From Candidatus Hydrogenedentota bacterium (GTDB lineage Bacteria > Hydrogenedentota > Hydrogenedentia > Hydrogenedentales > JAEUWI01), in contig JAEUWI010000065.1 in assembly GCA_016791475.1 (NCBI GenBank), positions 1-39,705 of the forward strand: a DNA stretch of 39,705 nucleotides. Reading direction: 5' to 3'. Position 1 is the first letter of the stretch, and every line of letters starts with the position of its first letter. The translations under genes and the position numbers were made by a program. Under the pieces are notes generated by a model, which searched no databases, was not told the DNA's origin, and saw only the letters and a list, made by a program, of their open reading frames with translations. Shown here in pieces: positions 32,833 through 39,705 of the stretch.

Positions 32833-34128
32833 ATGCTGAACGCCATAAAAATTCCCGATCTCGATCTCTCCGTCGTCATTCCCGCCAAGGACGAGGGGCC
32901 CAACCTCGATCTTCTTCTGCCCCAGCTTCGAAGCGCCCTTGTCGAACTCGGCGTGCGCTGGGAAATTCTGGTCGTGGACGCTGCGTCGGACGACGGGACC
33001 CCCGACATCGTGGCCGCCCACGGCGCGCGTTATCTCAGCGAGAAGGCCAAGGGCTACGGCCACGCCATCCTCACGGGCGCGCAGGAGGCTCGCGGTGCCT
33101 ATATCATCACGATGGACGCGGACCACTCCCACCCCACCAAGTTCATCGCCGATCTGTGGGCGGCCCGAACCAGAGGCGATCTCGTCATTGCCTCGCGCTA
33201 TGTAAAAGGCGGGAAGGCCGATCAGCCGTGGTTCCGCCTCATGCTCAGCAAGATCGTCAATGCGTTCTTCCGGATTGGCCTCGCCCTGCCCGCGCGGGAT
33301 CTGTCCAGCGGTTTTCGCCTCTACAACCGCCGCATCTTCGACGGCCTCGACGTGCGCTTTACCACCTTCGTGTTCCTGGTCGAGCTGCTGCTCATCGTCA
33401 TGCGCCAGGGCCGGGAGATCGCCGAGATCCCCTTTCACTACGAGCCGCGAGACCAGGGCCAGTCCCACGCGCGGATCATCGCTTTTGGCCTCGATTACTG
33501 CCGCCTTTTTCACCAGATGTGGCGCATCCGAAACTCCTGCACCTTTCCCGACTACGACTGGCGCGCGTTCAAGAGCCGGATTCCCCTGCAACGCTGGTGG
33601 CACGGGCGTCGCATCCACCATGTCCTGCGCTTTACCGAGCTGAGCTATCCCCTTATCGACGTGGGCTGTGGCAGTTCGCGCATCCTCCAGTTGCTCCCCG
33701 AGCGCACGGTCGGCGTCGACATGAATCTCTCCAAGCTCCGCTTCATGAAGCGCACCGGTCGCCCGAGACTTCGGGCCGATGGCTGCCGCCTTCCCCTGCC
33801 TGACGCTTCCGTCGCCTCCCTCGTGTGCTCCCAGGTTATCGAGCACATCCCCGACGAAGGTGGGCGCATGCTGGACGAATTTGCCCGGGTAGTGAAACCC
33901 GGCGGTTGCCTTGTACTTGGTACGCCTGACTACGGCAACTGGCAATGGCGCGCCACCGAGTGGCTCTACGACCGGGTCGTACCGGACGCCTATGGCCAGG
34001 AGCACGTGAACCCTTACACCTTCGCGAGCCTTAAAGAAGGCATCGAGAAACGCGGCTTCGAGCTCGAAGACCACGCCTATATCTGCAAGGGTGAGCTCAT
34101 CTTTAAAGCCCGCAAGCGGCAGTTGTAA
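32833..34128 (+). CDS. family 2 glycosyltransferase fused to a SAM-dependent methyltransferase
   Basis: 431 residues with two enzyme domains. Residues 10-230 are a GT-A/dolichol-phosphate-mannose-synthase-like glycosyltransferase: LSVVIPAKDEGPNLD, ILVVDAASDDGTPD, MDADHSHPTKF with the metal-binding Asp-x-Asp, and SSGFRLYNRRIF. Residues 270-420 are a class I methyltransferase: motif I LIDVGCGSSRIL near 275, VGVDMNLSKL, SLVCSQVIEHIPD near 330 and VVKPGGCLVLGTPDYG. No transmembrane helices like those in DPM1/GtrB tails are present. The fusion suggests a sugar is transferred, probably to a lipid carrier, and then the same pathway product is methylated. Ribosome-binding site weak. The in-frame ATG at 32833 sits directly before the GT2 domain. 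Confidence 0.9.
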   Translation: MLNAIKIPDLDLSVVIPAKDEGPNLDLLLPQLRSALVELGVRWEILVVDAASDDGTPDIVAAHGARYLSEKAKGYGHAILTGAQEARGAYIITMDADHSHPTKFIADLWAARTRGDLVIASRYVKGGKADQPWFRLMLSKIVNAFFRIGLALPARDLSSGFRLYNRRIFDGLDVRFTTFVFLVELLLIVMRQGREIAEIPFHYEPRDQGQSHARIIAFGLDYCRLFHQMWRIRNSCTFPDYDWRAFKSRIPLQRWWHGRRIHHVLRFTELSYPLIDVGCGSSRILQLLPERTVGVDMNLSKLRFMKRTGRPRLRADGCRLPLPDASVASLVCSQVIEHIPDEGGRMLDEFARVVKPGGCLVLGTPDYGNWQWRATEWLYDRVVPDAYGQEHVNPYTFASLKEGIEKRGFELEDHAYICKGELIFKARKRQL

Positions 34129-34194
34129 AGGGGATTTGGCGGCACGTCTGTTAGCGTCCATTCGCGCTTCAATCACCAGGCGATATTCCTCCTC

Positions 34195-34232
34195 ATCGCA
34201 TTTGCGTAAATTTGCGTGAATTTGCGGTTCAG
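34195..34232. repeat. 10-bp-period array, TTTGCG triplet
   Basis: TTTGCG occurs at 34201, 34211 and 34221, exactly 10 bp apart, followed by GTTCAG. The same layout (TYYGYGNNNA three times, then G or GGTTCA) recurs at 16369, 28229, 39275 and 39332. Confidence 0.85.
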
Positions 34233-34256
34233 TTCTTCCCCGCTTCGTTCCCGCGC

Positions 34257-34286
34257 TTGACCCGGCAGCCGCCCACGCCCTAGAAT
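34257..34286 (+). promoter_or_regulatory. sigma70-type promoter of the DUF5009 gene
   Basis: TTGACC (34257-34262) and TAGAAT (34281-34286) are 18 bp apart, about 140 bp before the ATG at 34430. A 5' leader of this length is possible but no riboswitch is recognised. Confidence 0.45.
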
Positions 34287-34429
34287 GCCGCCCCGCTGTC
34301 CTTCCCTTTACCCATGAAACCATCCAACCGAAGCGACAGTCTCAGACCTGATCATTTGAGCCGCGTGCTGCCGGGGCGCATGCGTTTTACCCAGAATACT
34401 CCCACGGTTCCACCTCAAAGGAAGACGCA

Positions 34430-35569
34430 ATGTCCCGAAAGAAGCACAAAGGCGAGCCCGCCCCCGCCGATTCCTCCACCGCCAACCGGATGGTCTCCGT
34501 CGACGCTCTCCGCGGTTTTGATATGTTCTGGATCACCGGGGGCGAAGGCGCCGTAGGGGCTGTGGCCGCCCTCTTTGGTGGCTCCATCGCCACGCTCGTC
34601 CACACCCAGCTCGACCACGCCGCCTGGGAAGGCTTCCGTTTCTACGACCTCATCTTCCCCCTCTTTCTCTTCCTCATCGGCGTCTCTATTACCTTTTCCC
34701 TCGGCCGGATCAAGGAAACCGGCGATATGGGCGCGGTCTACAAGCGCATTTTCCGCCGCACCATCATCCTCTTCATTGTCGGCCTCGTGTACTACGGCGG
34801 CTTCCGCAATGAATGGCCCGACATTCGCGTGGCGGGCGTGCTCCAGCGCATGGCTCTGTGCTACTTCTTCGGAAGCCTCGCCTTCTGCCTGCTGTCCCTT
34901 CGCGGCATGATCATTCTTTGCGTGTCGCTCCTCGTGGGCTACTGGGCCCTTCTCTCCTTCGTGCCCGTGCCCGGACTCGGCGTGGCGACGTTTGAGGAAG
35001 GCAAGAACTGGGCCTGCTACATCGACCAGCACTACCTGCCCGGCCGCATGCACAACGGCACCTGGGACCCCGAAGGTCTCCTGAGCACTATCCCCTCCGT
35101 CAGCACCTGCCTGCTCGGCATCTTCTCCGGCTTCCTCATCACCTCCAAGTCGCTCGACGACAAGAAAAAGGTGCTCTACCTTATCGGCGGTGGCGCGCTG
35201 CTCGTCATCCTCGGCTTCGCCTGGGGCTTCCAGTTCCCCGTCATCAAGAAGATCTGGACCTCCTCCTACGTTCTCGTCGCGGGGGGCTACAGCGCGATGT
35301 TCCTCGGCGTTTTCTACCAGATCGTGGACGTGTGGAAAATCCGCGCCTGGACCGTGCCCTTCGTGTGGATCGGGGCGAATCCCCTCGTGATCTACCTGGC
35401 CCACAACTTCTTCGACTTCGACAAGTTTGCCCTCCGCTTCGCCGGCGGCGACATCCAGCGCCTCGCCGGACCGAATGTAGGCCCGGCGCTGCTTGGACTA
35501 GCGTCTCTGGGATTGTCCCTGCTCTTTGCACGGTTCCTCTACAAGAACAAGATCTTCATCCGGCTCTAG
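34430..35569 (+). CDS. DUF5009/heparan-alpha-glucosaminide acetyltransferase-like membrane protein
   Basis: A 379-residue polytopic membrane protein with the family's opening signature RMVSVDALRGFDMFWITGG (residues 19-37) and about ten hydrophobic helices. A conserved His (VHTQLDHAAWEG region near 60) corresponds to the segment where lysosomal HGSNAT has its catalytic His. Bacterial relatives (NagX/YeiB group) move acyl groups across the inner membrane to sugars. AAGGA lies seven bases before the ATG. The next genes are convergent, and the first of two 304-bp repeat elements begins 4 bp after its stop. Placement after a glycosyltransferase-methyltransferase gene is consistent with glycan modification at the envelope. 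Confidence 0.9.
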   Translation: MSRKKHKGEPAPADSSTANRMVSVDALRGFDMFWITGGEGAVGAVAALFGGSIATLVHTQLDHAAWEGFRFYDLIFPLFLFLIGVSITFSLGRIKETGDMGAVYKRIFRRTIILFIVGLVYYGGFRNEWPDIRVAGVLQRMALCYFFGSLAFCLLSLRGMIILCVSLLVGYWALLSFVPVPGLGVATFEEGKNWACYIDQHYLPGRMHNGTWDPEGLLSTIPSVSTCLLGIFSGFLITSKSLDDKKKVLYLIGGGALLVILGFAWGFQFPVIKKIWTSSYVLVAGGYSAMFLGVFYQIVDVWKIRAWTVPFVWIGANPLVIYLAHNFFDFDKFALRFAGGDIQRLAGPNVGPALLGLASLGLSLLFARFLYKNKIFIRL

Positions 35570-35573
35570 AATC

Positions 35574-35877
35574 AGGGACTGACGCACCCGCGATATCGGT
35601 GGAGATCTTCGTGATTCACACCCCGTCAATCGCCCCGATTGCGAGTCCGTGATGTCTCTGGGTGTGGCTGTCCCGTCGTGCGGGGAGTGGACTCGTCGCC
35701 AACATAAACAACCCAACAGGCAACACGTCGTCAGATCGATTTGACGCAGTAAACCGGGTTTACCTCCGCGAGCGACGGGACAGCCACACCCGGAGACAAC
35801 ACTCCGCATTGTCGGGGTTGGCCTTGGGTCGCAGGGCAAAACGTTCCAGTTAACACATGGTGGGTGCGTCAGTCCCT
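35574..35877. mobile_element. 304-bp symmetric MITE-like element, copy 1
   Basis: Terminal inverted repeats AGGGACTGACGCACCC (35574-35589) and its exact complement (35862-35877) enclose two 70-bp arms (35590-35659, 35792-35861) and a 132-bp core (35660-35791). The core begins with GGGTGTGGCTGTCCCGTCG and ends with its exact complement, giving a nested palindrome. No transposase or good open frame is inside, so it would be non-autonomous. No target-site duplication is evident. It begins 4 bp after the DUF5009 stop, and its right end supplies the last two bases of the ferredoxin stop codon. Copy 2 lies at 36355-36658. Confidence 0.88.
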
Positions 35878-36193
35878 ACTTGCCCTTTTTCCCGTCCGCA
35901 TCCGCACGTTCCAGCGCATCGTCCAGCAGGGCATCAACATCGTCGTGCCCATCTACTTTGCAGGCCCACACATTCCCCGGAAACACCAGCACATTCGGCC
36001 CCTTCGAACACTTGTCAATGCAGCCCGAAGGGTAAACCCGGACCACATCCTGAAGCTTTCGCTCCTTGATCCGTTTCTTTAATTGCGCCAGCACCTTCTC
36101 CCCGCCAAAGCGCGCACAGCAGTCATCCTTCTTCCCCCGATCACGGGTGCATACAAAAATGACTACCGGCTGGCGCAGATCGCGTTGTTTCAT
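35876..36193 (-). CDS. thioredoxin-like [2Fe-2S] ferredoxin
   Basis: A 105-residue protein with the ferredoxin-of-thioredoxin-fold pattern (Aquifex Fd4/NuoE-like). Candidate cluster ligands are Cys15 (VIFVCTRDRG), Cys25 or Cys26 (KKDDCCARFGG), Cys58 and Cys62 (SGCIDKCSKGP). A further Cys78 follows. It should carry electrons in the cytoplasm for an unidentified partner. The ATG at 36193 fits the domain start; GAGAG precedes it. TATACT on the minus strand (36253-36248) may be its -10, without a clear -35. The gene is bracketed by the two 304-bp elements, and its TAG stop is formed by a T plus the AG of the terminal repeat, so the C-terminus may have been altered by the insertion. Confidence 0.9.
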   Translation of the reverse strand: MKQRDLRQPVVIFVCTRDRGKKDDCCARFGGEKVLAQLKKRIKERKLQDVVRVYPSGCIDKCSKGPNVLVFPGNVWACKVDGHDDVDALLDDALERADADGKKGK

Positions 36194-36354
36194 GGCGGAC
36201 TCTCTCTCAACGGCGCGGCGGGTGGGAAGAAGACTGCGCCCGAGTCCAGTATACCGTGTGGCGGTCCGAGGCCGCGAATGATTTGTCAGCGAAACCGGAA
36301 ACATGAGAAGCGACGGCGACAAACTCCGGGTGTCGCCCTGTCGGGCGCGTCCGC

Positions 36355-36658
36355 AGGGACTGACGCACCCACCGTGGCTCGACCGGATCTACATGCACTG
36401 CGACCCAACACGTACGGCGACAAGGCGTCGTGTTATCTCTGGGTGTGGCTGTCCCGTCGTGCGGGGAGTGGACTCGTCGCCGCGATAAACAGCTCAACAG
36501 GCAACATGTCGTCTGGTCAATGTGGCACGGTAAACCCGGTTTCCCTCCGCGAGCGACGGGACAGCCACACCCGGCGACACCACGGACTCTCAGTCGGGAA
36601 AATTGATACGTTGGAAATCACGAAGGTCATTACCAAAAACGCGGGTGCGTCAGTCCCT
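36355..36658. mobile_element. 304-bp symmetric MITE-like element, copy 2, arms exchanged relative to copy 1
   Basis: Same length and plan as copy 1: 16-bp terminal repeats (36355-36370, 36643-36658), arms 36371-36440 and 36573-36642, core 36441-36572. Aligned by eye, the cores are in the same orientation and match at about 117 of 132 positions. The arms instead match crosswise: left arm 2 with the reverse complement of right arm 1 (47 of 70), right arm 2 reversed with left arm 1 (49 of 70); left against left is near random. So the core is inverted with respect to the rest. Confidence 0.88.
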
Positions 36659-36689
36659 ACGGCGACGTGTTTTGCTACCGACAGGCGTA

Positions 36690-38414
36690 TCACTTCGCCG
36701 CAGCAACTTCCTCCGCTCCCATCGGCGTCAATACGAGCCACATGGGGCGACGTTCCATGCTCTTCGAGTTTTTTGTCCCTATCGCGGCGAGGAAGCTGGC
36801 GTGCTTGGAATCGCTATTCGCCCAGCGGGCCAGATAGGCTTGCGGCACTGCGCCCGCGCCGTCTTGAGCTGCACCTCTCGTCACATCGAAAAGAAGCCAG
36901 GAATCTAAGCTTGCCAATTTCGTAAGCACTGTATTCGAGCAGACCGCCGCAGGCTCCGATCCAAGCTCCGGAGTAGCAACGGCTACGTTGGAATCATCTA
37001 CAGTGGATAAAACGCTGGCCACATCATTGAAGACGGGCCAGATCTGGAGTTCATTCTCCATTTCCATCGGAAAAAAGTCGAGACGGGAAATCGCAAGTAT
37101 GAGGCGCGAGTTTGTACCGATATTCAAGGAATTCGGAGGACTAAATAGCGAAACAATTGACTTTCCCGAGCCTGCCCGATCTTTCTGACCCTCACACGAG
37201 ATCTGCAACATGCTCTCGTCGTAGGTAATAGAAAATTCCGCCCATCTGCTAAGACTTGCATCTCTCTGAGCCGCGCTTATAGATTCACTAATGATGGAGG
37301 CCCCATCCAGAACCATTTTGGGAAATTGGTTTCGGACTGCATTCAACAATGGATCATCCAATTCCACCCCCCGCGATTTCGCGTGATCCTGAACGCGCCA
37401 GTCGTCGAACTGTTTCACGAACGCGGGCGGCATCTCAAGCCGGTAACCTCCCCCTTCTTGGAGGGGCGTAATCTTCGATGAATCCAGACTGGCATTGTCA
37501 TGCAGGTTGCCTGGTTTACCCAATTGCAACTCGACACTTGTAATTTCTCCTGACATATTGATCGAAGCGCTCTGTGCGGTTTCCTGATCGGAGTCTCCGG
37601 TAGACGATGCATCAACACTGAACCACGTATTCCCCTTCCACGCGGCCCCGTTGATCTCCCATTTGGCGAAGACACTACCTGACAATCCACGATTTTCGCC
37701 CAGCACCACAGGCGATGAAAAATCAAGGCTCACGTCGCGGGGCACAACATCGGGCGCTACCAACTTGACGACCTCGGGCGCGCTTCCCGCGAAGAGCGTC
37801 ACAACCTTTGACCCATCAAAGCTGAGATCAGATGTTGGATCGGTTGCGAAGGCCTCGAACTGCCCCGCCTGCATGGGGCCAAAGTTAGCCACACCCGTGG
37901 CGTCTGTCGAGCGAGAGATGTGAACTCTCTCATTTCCGAACGCCGCCCCCGTGAGCCGGATCTCCACCCCCTCCGCCGGCGGCCCGTCCTCCGTGCCGCG
38001 CGTCACCTTTACCTTCAGCGTGACCAGCGGGTTCACCGCCGTGGCGTTGCTTTTCAAGGCCTCCAGCACCGCCTGGTTCGCCGTGTTCATCTGCCGCATC
38101 ACCAGCGTCATGAACACCACCACCGCAATCGCCACGACCACTACCACCCCGGTTTGAATCCATTCCCGCATGACCGTGTCCCTCATTTCATCCCACCAGA
38201 GCTTTCGGGCTATGGCATCGGGATTGCCGAATCGTTCCAGGACCCGGCCCCAGGCCGCGTCCTCGGTATCATTCTCCCCGCCGCACTCCGCCTCCCGCTC
38301 CGCGGCACATTCCAGATGATCCGCGATTTCATCCAGGATATCCTGCCGCAACCGGCCCGGCTCGCGCGGATGGCGCGGCGGGAAAGCTTCTTCCGTATCG
38401 TCACCCCAGCGCAT
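36690..38414 (-). CDS. membrane protein with permease-prefix-like N-terminus and regulatory-like beta domain
   Basis: 574 residues. The cytoplasmic N-terminus (about 20-75; LRQDILDEIADHLECAAERE, AWGRVLERFGNPDAIARKLW) resembles the HAAS/permease-prefix or DUF1700-type domain often linked to PadR regulators or sigma systems. One membrane helix follows (about 86-106, GVVVVVAIAVVVFMTLVM). The outer part has a carboxypeptidase-regulatory-like beta domain (about 130-190; EGVEIRLTGAAFGNERVHI, STDATGVANFGPMQAG) and a long unrecognised C-terminus. The ATG is preceded by AAAGGCGGG. The GC content of the C-terminal half is lower than in neighbouring genes, which may reflect transfer or relaxed selection. 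No regulator gene is adjacent. Function unknown. Confidence 0.8.
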   Translation of the reverse strand: MRWGDDTEEAFPPRHPREPGRLRQDILDEIADHLECAAEREAECGGENDTEDAAWGRVLERFGNPDAIARKLWWDEMRDTVMREWIQTGVVVVVAIAVVVFMTLVMRQMNTANQAVLEALKSNATAVNPLVTLKVKVTRGTEDGPPAEGVEIRLTGAAFGNERVHISRSTDATGVANFGPMQAGQFEAFATDPTSDLSFDGSKVVTLFAGSAPEVVKLVAPDVVPRDVSLDFSSPVVLGENRGLSGSVFAKWEINGAAWKGNTWFSVDASSTGDSDQETAQSASINMSGEITSVELQLGKPGNLHDNASLDSSKITPLQEGGGYRLEMPPAFVKQFDDWRVQDHAKSRGVELDDPLLNAVRNQFPKMVLDGASIISESISAAQRDASLSRWAEFSITYDESMLQISCEGQKDRAGSGKSIVSLFSPPNSLNIGTNSRLILAISRLDFFPMEMENELQIWPVFNDVASVLSTVDDSNVAVATPELGSEPAAVCSNTVLTKLASLDSWLLFDVTRGAAQDGAGAVPQAYLARWANSDSKHASFLAAIGTKNSKSMERRPMWLVLTPMGAEEVAAAK

Positions 38415-38600
38415 TCCACAGCCCGCCTTTCCAAAGTCTCATGCCGGACGCCAACCCCGGCGCAATTTCGACCGACCACATCCACGTGATGGCCCCCGCG
38501 ACGCGAGTTACCCAGCAAATCTATACATAGATTGCAGATTTCTACGCGGTTTGTCAAGGGCTTTGTTGGCGATGGGTACGCGCCTTGTAAAAACGGGCTC

Positions 38601-38609
38601 TGGTATACT
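38601..38609 (+). promoter_or_regulatory. extended -10 element before the toxin-antitoxin pair
   Basis: TGGTATACT (38601-38609) is an extended -10 without a good -35 at the normal distance. It is 34 bp before the antitoxin ATG, the right place for an autoregulated promoter. Confidence 0.45.
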
Positions 38610-38642
38610 GGATGCACGGCTAAGGCCCAAATGGAGTTCGTC

Positions 38643-38900
38643 ATGCAAATCACAGTAAACCCCGCACAAGAGCGGTTTATCCAGGAACGCCTCGACACAG
38701 GCCTCTACGATTCGGCAAGCGCGCTGCTGGAAGAGGCTCCGGCGCTGCTGGAAGAACGCGACCAATGGTTCAATCTCGATCTCGAGCGTTTGAAACCGGA
38801 AATAGATCAAGCCGTAAGAGAGCTTGAAGCTGGCTTGGGGATGGATGGTCCAGCCTTCTTCGAAAAGCTGCTCCAACGGTCAAGACCCAACACGCCGTGA
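38643..38900 (+). CDS. parD: ParD-like antitoxin
   Basis: 85 residues beginning MQITVNPAQERFIQERLDTG, the ribbon-helix-helix start of the ParD/CC2985 group, with the family phrase LDTGLYDSASALLEEAPALLEE and an acidic helical C-terminus that would wrap the toxin. It should neutralise the ParE-like toxin encoded next and repress its own promoter. The start at 38643 has GGAG six bases upstream; an in-frame ATG four codons earlier is also possible. The stop overlaps the toxin start by 4 bp (GTGA). Confidence 0.87.
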   Translation: MQITVNPAQERFIQERLDTGLYDSASALLEEAPALLEERDQWFNLDLERLKPEIDQAVRELEAGLGMDGPAFFEKLLQRSRPNTP

Positions 38901-39193
38901 ACCTTTTTATTCGCTCGCCCTCAGCGGGCTCAGATGTTGAAGGGATCTTCGACTTTATTTCGAGGGACAATCCCGACGCAGCGATCCAATGGGCCACCGC
39001 GCTTCAGGCCAAGTTTGAGTTTCTCACGAGCCACCCCAACGTGGGACGACCCTTTCCGTCAGTGGGACCGGGCGTACGGGCGATACCATTCGGTCGATAC
39101 CTGTCATTTTTCAAGTTTGAACACGAGGCTCTGAAAATCTTGCGCGTCATTCACAGCGCCAGGAATATCAAGCAGGCGTGGGACGAGGTGTAG
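38897..39193 (+). CDS. parE: ParE/RelE-superfamily toxin
   Basis: 98 residues with the compact ParE pattern: AGSDVEGIFDFISRDNPDAAIQWA at the start (split), LTSHPNVGRPFPSVGPGVRAIPFGRYLSFFKFE in the centre (split), and ILRVIHSARNIKQAW at the end, where the Arg and His-Ser-Ala-Arg-Asn segment is typical. ParE toxins poison DNA gyrase. The GTG start overlaps the antitoxin stop. The pair lies near a stretch of intergenic repeats, in a region that looks less conserved than the efflux block. Confidence 0.9.
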   Translation: MNLFIRSPSAGSDVEGIFDFISRDNPDAAIQWATALQAKFEFLTSHPNVGRPFPSVGPGVRAIPFGRYLSFFKFEHEALKILRVIHSARNIKQAWDEV

Positions 39194-39274
39194 CGGGCAA
39201 TAGACCCCGATGACCTCCGGCCAGTCAACGCAGTAAGCTCTGGAGCACAAAGCCCCCCCGAGGCGACACAGGTA

Positions 39275-39357
39275 TCCGCGTTCATTCGCGTCCATTCGCG
39301 GTTCACCTCCCCTCTTCCGCCTCATGAAAGATTTGCGCTAATCTGCGAAAATTTGCG
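39275..39357. repeat. two 10-bp-period arrays in the terminal 512-bp intergenic region
   Basis: TCCGCG/TTCGCG units stand at 39275, 39285 and 39295, and TTTGCG/TCTGCG/TTTGCG at 39332, 39342 and 39352; each triplet ends with GGTTCA. They belong to the family seen at 16369, 28086 and 34201. No gene is supported between 39194 and the window end. Confidence 0.87.
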
Positions 39358-39547
39358 GTTCAGAAAATCTTGCATGCGCATACCGCCTGTCGTGTTACAG
39401 GAAACAACACCACGCCAACCGGCGCACAGGACATCGCGACCCCATGATTCAGTTCCGTCAGTCATAGTCCTTCCCCCCCCACGGGGCACGACCACACCTT
39501 CGGGCCAAAGTGCCCAACCCGCGCAGGTGAACTGCGTTTATTCGCTC

Positions 39548-39629
39548 CACCCCATCCACCCCATCCACCTCTTCCATTCTTTGCCCGTTGCCCGTCGCCC
39601 GTTGTCCATTGTCAATTGTCCATTGCTCC
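39548..39629. repeat. short tandem repeats: 9-bp and 7-bp units
   Basis: CACCCCATC occurs twice in tandem from 39548 (partial third copy). From 39581 seven degenerate heptamers follow: TTGCCCG, TTGCCCG, TCGCCCG, TTGTCCA, TTGTCAA, TTGTCCA, TTGCTCC. The TTGTCAA form links this array with the GTCAACT array at 10728-10769, which contains the same 7-mer out of phase. Confidence 0.8.
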
Positions 39630-39705
39630 CTGAGCTATCCCCAGTTTGGTGCAGCCTGTGCGGTGGCTAGTATTTTGAGTGCATCCACGGCGTCCGATAT
39701 TTTCT

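Larger units (their letters stand above)
34129..34429. other. 301-bp intergenic region with 10-bp repeats and a promoter
   Basis: This gap holds a triplet of TTTGCG units (34201, 34211, 34221), a single related TTCGCG unit near 34161 (GTCCATTCGCG) and a sigma70-like promoter at 34257-34286. No coding sequence is supported: the short frame from 34314 lacks a ribosome-binding site and family resemblance. Confidence 0.6.

Noticed and set aside
32545-34323. Minus-strand open frame of 592 codons
   Set aside because: Antisense to the glycosyltransferase-methyltransferase gene; Ala/Gly/Val-rich with no motifs.
35574-35877. Autonomous insertion sequence
   Set aside because: At 304 bp it has no room for a transposase and no conserved frame; only a non-autonomous element fits.
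36083-36925. Plus-strand open frame of 280 codons through repeat copy 2
   Set aside because: It crosses the ferredoxin gene, a palindromic element and the end of the next gene; the apparent protein similarity to frames in copy 1 follows from the repeat itself.

Overview
The window is high-GC DNA from a Gram-negative, didermal bacterium. It carries outer-membrane efflux, lipoproteins, Tat-exported proteins and two ECF sigma/anti-sigma pairs. The pairing of DUF1501 proteins with a PSCyt1/DUF1549/DUF1553 protein at one locus and a DUF1800 protein at another, together with secreted PQQ-propeller, beta-helix and six-hairpin-like proteins, is typical of the Planctomycetota/Verrucomicrobiota/Hydrogenedentota type of genome. 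I cannot fix the phylum from the sequence alone; this is inference.

Layout. (1) 120-12101, all on the minus strand: a PQQ-like propeller protein, a Gly-rich periplasmic Spy-like protein, a tripartite efflux system (MacA-like adaptor, split MacB-type ATPase and permease, TolC-like lipoprotein), then an ECF sigma factor, its zinc-finger anti-sigma and a second Spy/CpxP-like protein, then another ECF sigma/anti-sigma pair. Many junctions overlap (4, 8, 8, 8 and 20 bp), so this looks like an envelope-stress and export block. (2) 12240-16210 minus: cytochrome-type PSCyt1/DUF1549/DUF1553 protein plus Tat-exported DUF1501 protein. (3) 16466-18605: lipocalin (minus) and a NAD-binding/DUF2867-like protein (plus), read from face-to-face overlapping promoters. 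(4) 18766-22479 plus: a very large secreted glycosidase-like protein. (5) 22509-27969 minus: phytanoyl-CoA-dioxygenase-like enzyme, a second DUF1501 gene paired with DUF1800, and a pectate-lyase-like beta-helix protein. (6) 28352-35569: DUF4034-like TPR protein (minus), then on the plus strand a propeller plus alpha/alpha-toroid protein, a small membrane protein, a glycosyltransferase-methyltransferase fusion and a DUF5009 acyltransferase-like membrane protein. (7) 35574-36658: a thioredoxin-like [2Fe-2S] ferredoxin gene bracketed by two 304-bp symmetric MITE-like elements. (8) 36690-39193: an anti-sigma/permease-prefix-like membrane protein and a ParD/ParE toxin-antitoxin pair.

The most unusual content is non-coding. 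The two 304-bp elements have exactly the same 16+70+132+70+16 architecture, but their arms are exchanged and inverted relative to the core, as if the core had flipped on its internal inverted repeats. The intergenic spaces also hold short-period tandem repeats of three kinds: a 10-bp TYYGYGNNNA triplet family at four loci, 7-bp TTGTCAA/GTCAACT arrays at two loci, and a 9-bp GATCNGAC palindrome. None of these is explained by the genes. Several good sigma70-type promoters (TTGACA-17-TATACT and close variants) can be read directly.
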